From NCBI GenBank assembly GCA_004145795.1, contig SEIO01000012.1, positions 1 through 64,000 on the forward strand: 64,000 bases of DNA, given 5' to 3'. Made by a program: the position numbers and the translations under genes. The first letter of the stretch is position 1, and each line of letters begins with the position of its first letter. Below, one piece after another: positions 62,780 through 64,000 of the stretch. Source of the DNA: Lentibacillus lipolyticus (GTDB lineage: Bacteria > Bacillota > Bacilli > Bacillales > Amphibacillaceae). The notes beneath the pieces were generated by a model. It was not told the origin of the DNA, did no database searches, and was given only the letters and a program-made list of their open reading frames with translations.

Positions 62780-64000
62780 TTGATCGTTATACACGAGAGG
62801 AAATGGGAGCAATTTGGACGGAGGAAAACAAATATAAAGCATGGCTTGAAGTAGAGATTCTTGCCTGTGAAGCCTGGAGCGCACTTGGCGTCATCCCCGA
62901 AGCTGATACTGTGAAAATCCGTCAGAACGCTTCTTTTGACATGGAACGCATCTATACAATTGAACAGGAAACAAGACATGATGTCATTGCCTTCACACGG
63001 GCCGTTTCCGAGTCGCTTGGGGAGGAACGTAAATGGGTGCATTACGGTCTAACGTCCACTGACGTTGTGGATACAGCACAGTCTTATTTATTGAAGCAGG
63101 CCAACGCTATTTTGCGTGATGACATGCACCGGTTTATCGATGCACTAAGGGAAAAAGCCATCGAACACAAATACACGGTCATGATGGGCCGAACACACGG
63201 TGTGCATGCGGAGCCAACTACATTCGGTTTGAAACTTGCACTTTGGTATGAAGAAATGAAGCGCCATCTCGAGCGGTTTGAACAGGCGGCAAAAGATATC
63301 GAATTTGGAAAGCTGTCCGGTGCTGTCGGGACCTATGCCAATATTGATCCCTATGTGGAAGGATATGTGTGCAAACAGCTCGGGCTGACGCCGGCACCGG
63401 TATCAACACAGACATTGCAGCGTGATCGGCATGCAGCATACGTGTCAGCGCTGGCACTTATTGCGACATCGATTGAAAAATTTGCAACCGAAATCCGTGG
63501 TCTGCAAAAAACAGAAACACGTGAAGTGGAGGAATTTTTCGCGAAAGGTCAAAAAGGGTCATCCGCGATGCCGCACAAGCGCAATCCGATTGGTTCCGAG
63601 AATATGACGGGGATGGCACGGGTGTTGCGCGGACATATGGTGACTGCTGCGGAAAACGTCTCTCTCTGGCATGAACGCGATATTTCGCATTCATCGGCAG
63701 AACGGATTATTTTGCCGGATGCCACGACGGCGCTCGATTATATGCTGAACCGCTTCTCTGGCATTGTGCACAAGCTGACTGTCAACTCGGAAAACATGCG
63801 GGCGAATATCGATCAAACATACGGCGTTATTTTCTCCCAGCGTGTGCTGCTGGCGTTGGTGGACAAAGGTATGGCACGTGAGAATGCATACGATCTGATA
63901 CAACCAAAAGCGATGGAAGCATGGGAAACAGGCACCCATTTCCGGCAGCTGCTGGAGGCGGATGAACAAGTTACTGCTAACTTGACACAGACTGAATTGG
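62776..64000 (+). CDS. purB: Adenylosuccinate lyase (partial, runs off the window)
   Basis: The first 408 residues of a protein of about 430. Fumarase/ASL superfamily: [14 protein letters not shown] (about residue 138), [11 protein letters not shown] (about 176), and the signature [16 protein letters not shown] (about 262). It cleaves SAICAR and adenylosuccinate. AAGGAGG precedes the ATG, which overlaps the purK TGA (ATGA). Confidence 0.96.
   Translation, partial: MIDRYTREEMGAIWTEENKYKAWLEVEILACEAWSALGVIPEADTVKIRQNASFDMERIYTIEQETRHDVIAFTRAVSESLGEERKWVHYGLTSTDVVDTAQSYLLKQANAILRDDMHRFIDALREKAIEHKYTVMMGRTHGVHAEPTTFGLKLALWYEEMKRHLERFEQAAKDIEFGKLSGAVGTYANIDPYVEGYVCKQLGLTPAPVSTQTLQRDRHAAYVSALALIATSIEKFATEIRGLQKTETREVEEFFAKGQKGSSAMPHKRNPIGSENMTGMARVLRGHMVTAAENVSLWHERDISHSSAERIILPDATTALDYMLNRFSGIVHKLTVNSENMRANIDQTYGVIFSQRVLLALVDKGMARENAYDLIQPKAMEAWETGTHFRQLLEADEQVTANLTQTEL

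Noticed and set aside
1-64000. tRNA, rRNA, CRISPR arrays, complete transposase genes or prophage genes
   Set aside because: None was seen on reading both strands; only remnants and small repeats were found.

Overview
The window looks like a chromosomal segment of a low-to-medium GC, spore-forming, salt-adapted member of the Bacillaceae (Virgibacillus, Lentibacillus or Oceanobacillus type). Reasons: Bacillus-style ribosome binding sites and TTG/GTG starts; a tripartite spore germinant receptor locus (decayed); preQ1-I and guanine riboswitches; PurR boxes; two OpuC-type osmolyte transporters; and gene order at 50.6-64 kb (moxR-DUF58-transglutaminase-guaA-pbuG-...-yebE-purEKB) that follows B. 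subtilis. The genus is an inference. No tRNA, rRNA, CRISPR array or complete insertion sequence was seen.

Layout. 0.3-0.55 kb: remnant of a cytosine-5 DNA methyltransferase. 0.6-6.8 kb: catabolic island with an HD-domain protein, class II aldolase, ACMSD-type amidohydrolase, two Rieske ferredoxins, ferredoxin reductase and a GntR/FCD regulator. 7.2-16.4 kb: short UvrA-like ATPase, formate dehydrogenase + DUF1641 + formate channel, RlmCD, HAD dehalogenase. 16.5-24.4 kb: flavodoxin-fold oxidoreductase, gene debris, an OpuC-like ABC transporter, an amino acid dehydrogenase and a ThDP-dependent enzyme. 24.6-26.6 kb: preQ1 riboswitch and queCDE. 26.9-35.1 kb: FrnE-like and ASCH proteins, ba3-type cytochrome oxidase with Sco, a two-component system, ResA/CcdA-type thiol proteins. 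35.5-42 kb: a second OpuC transporter, GbsR-like regulator, and carnitine-to-glycine-betaine genes. 42-45.4 kb: FetAB-like exporter and a DD-carboxypeptidase. 45.4-50.2 kb: broken ger operon and an amidase. 50.4-64 kb: MITE-like element, moxR/DUF58/transglutaminase, then guanine-riboswitch purine genes.

The most interesting point is that one operator, ATTGT(CA/TG)ACAAT, lies on promoter elements of the aldolase gene, the amidohydrolase operon, the gntR gene, the oxidoreductase gene and the OpuC-like operon 11 kb away. This suggests one GntR regulon in which an imported compound is handled by an amino acid dehydrogenase, a ThDP enzyme, a now-destroyed aldehyde dehydrogenase (fragment at 17.38 kb) and Rieske electron-transfer proteins whose terminal oxygenase is not in this window. 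The pathway and substrate are not recognised.

The second theme is osmolyte use: OpuC plus BKACE, carnitine dehydrogenase and thioesterase should turn carnitine into glycine betaine under a GbsR-like regulator with a clear palindromic operator. Genome decay is also visible: dcm remnant, ALDH remnant with a 49-bp copy of the ThDP gene, and a ger operon with a nonsense codon, a frameshift and a gerB-gerC deletion.
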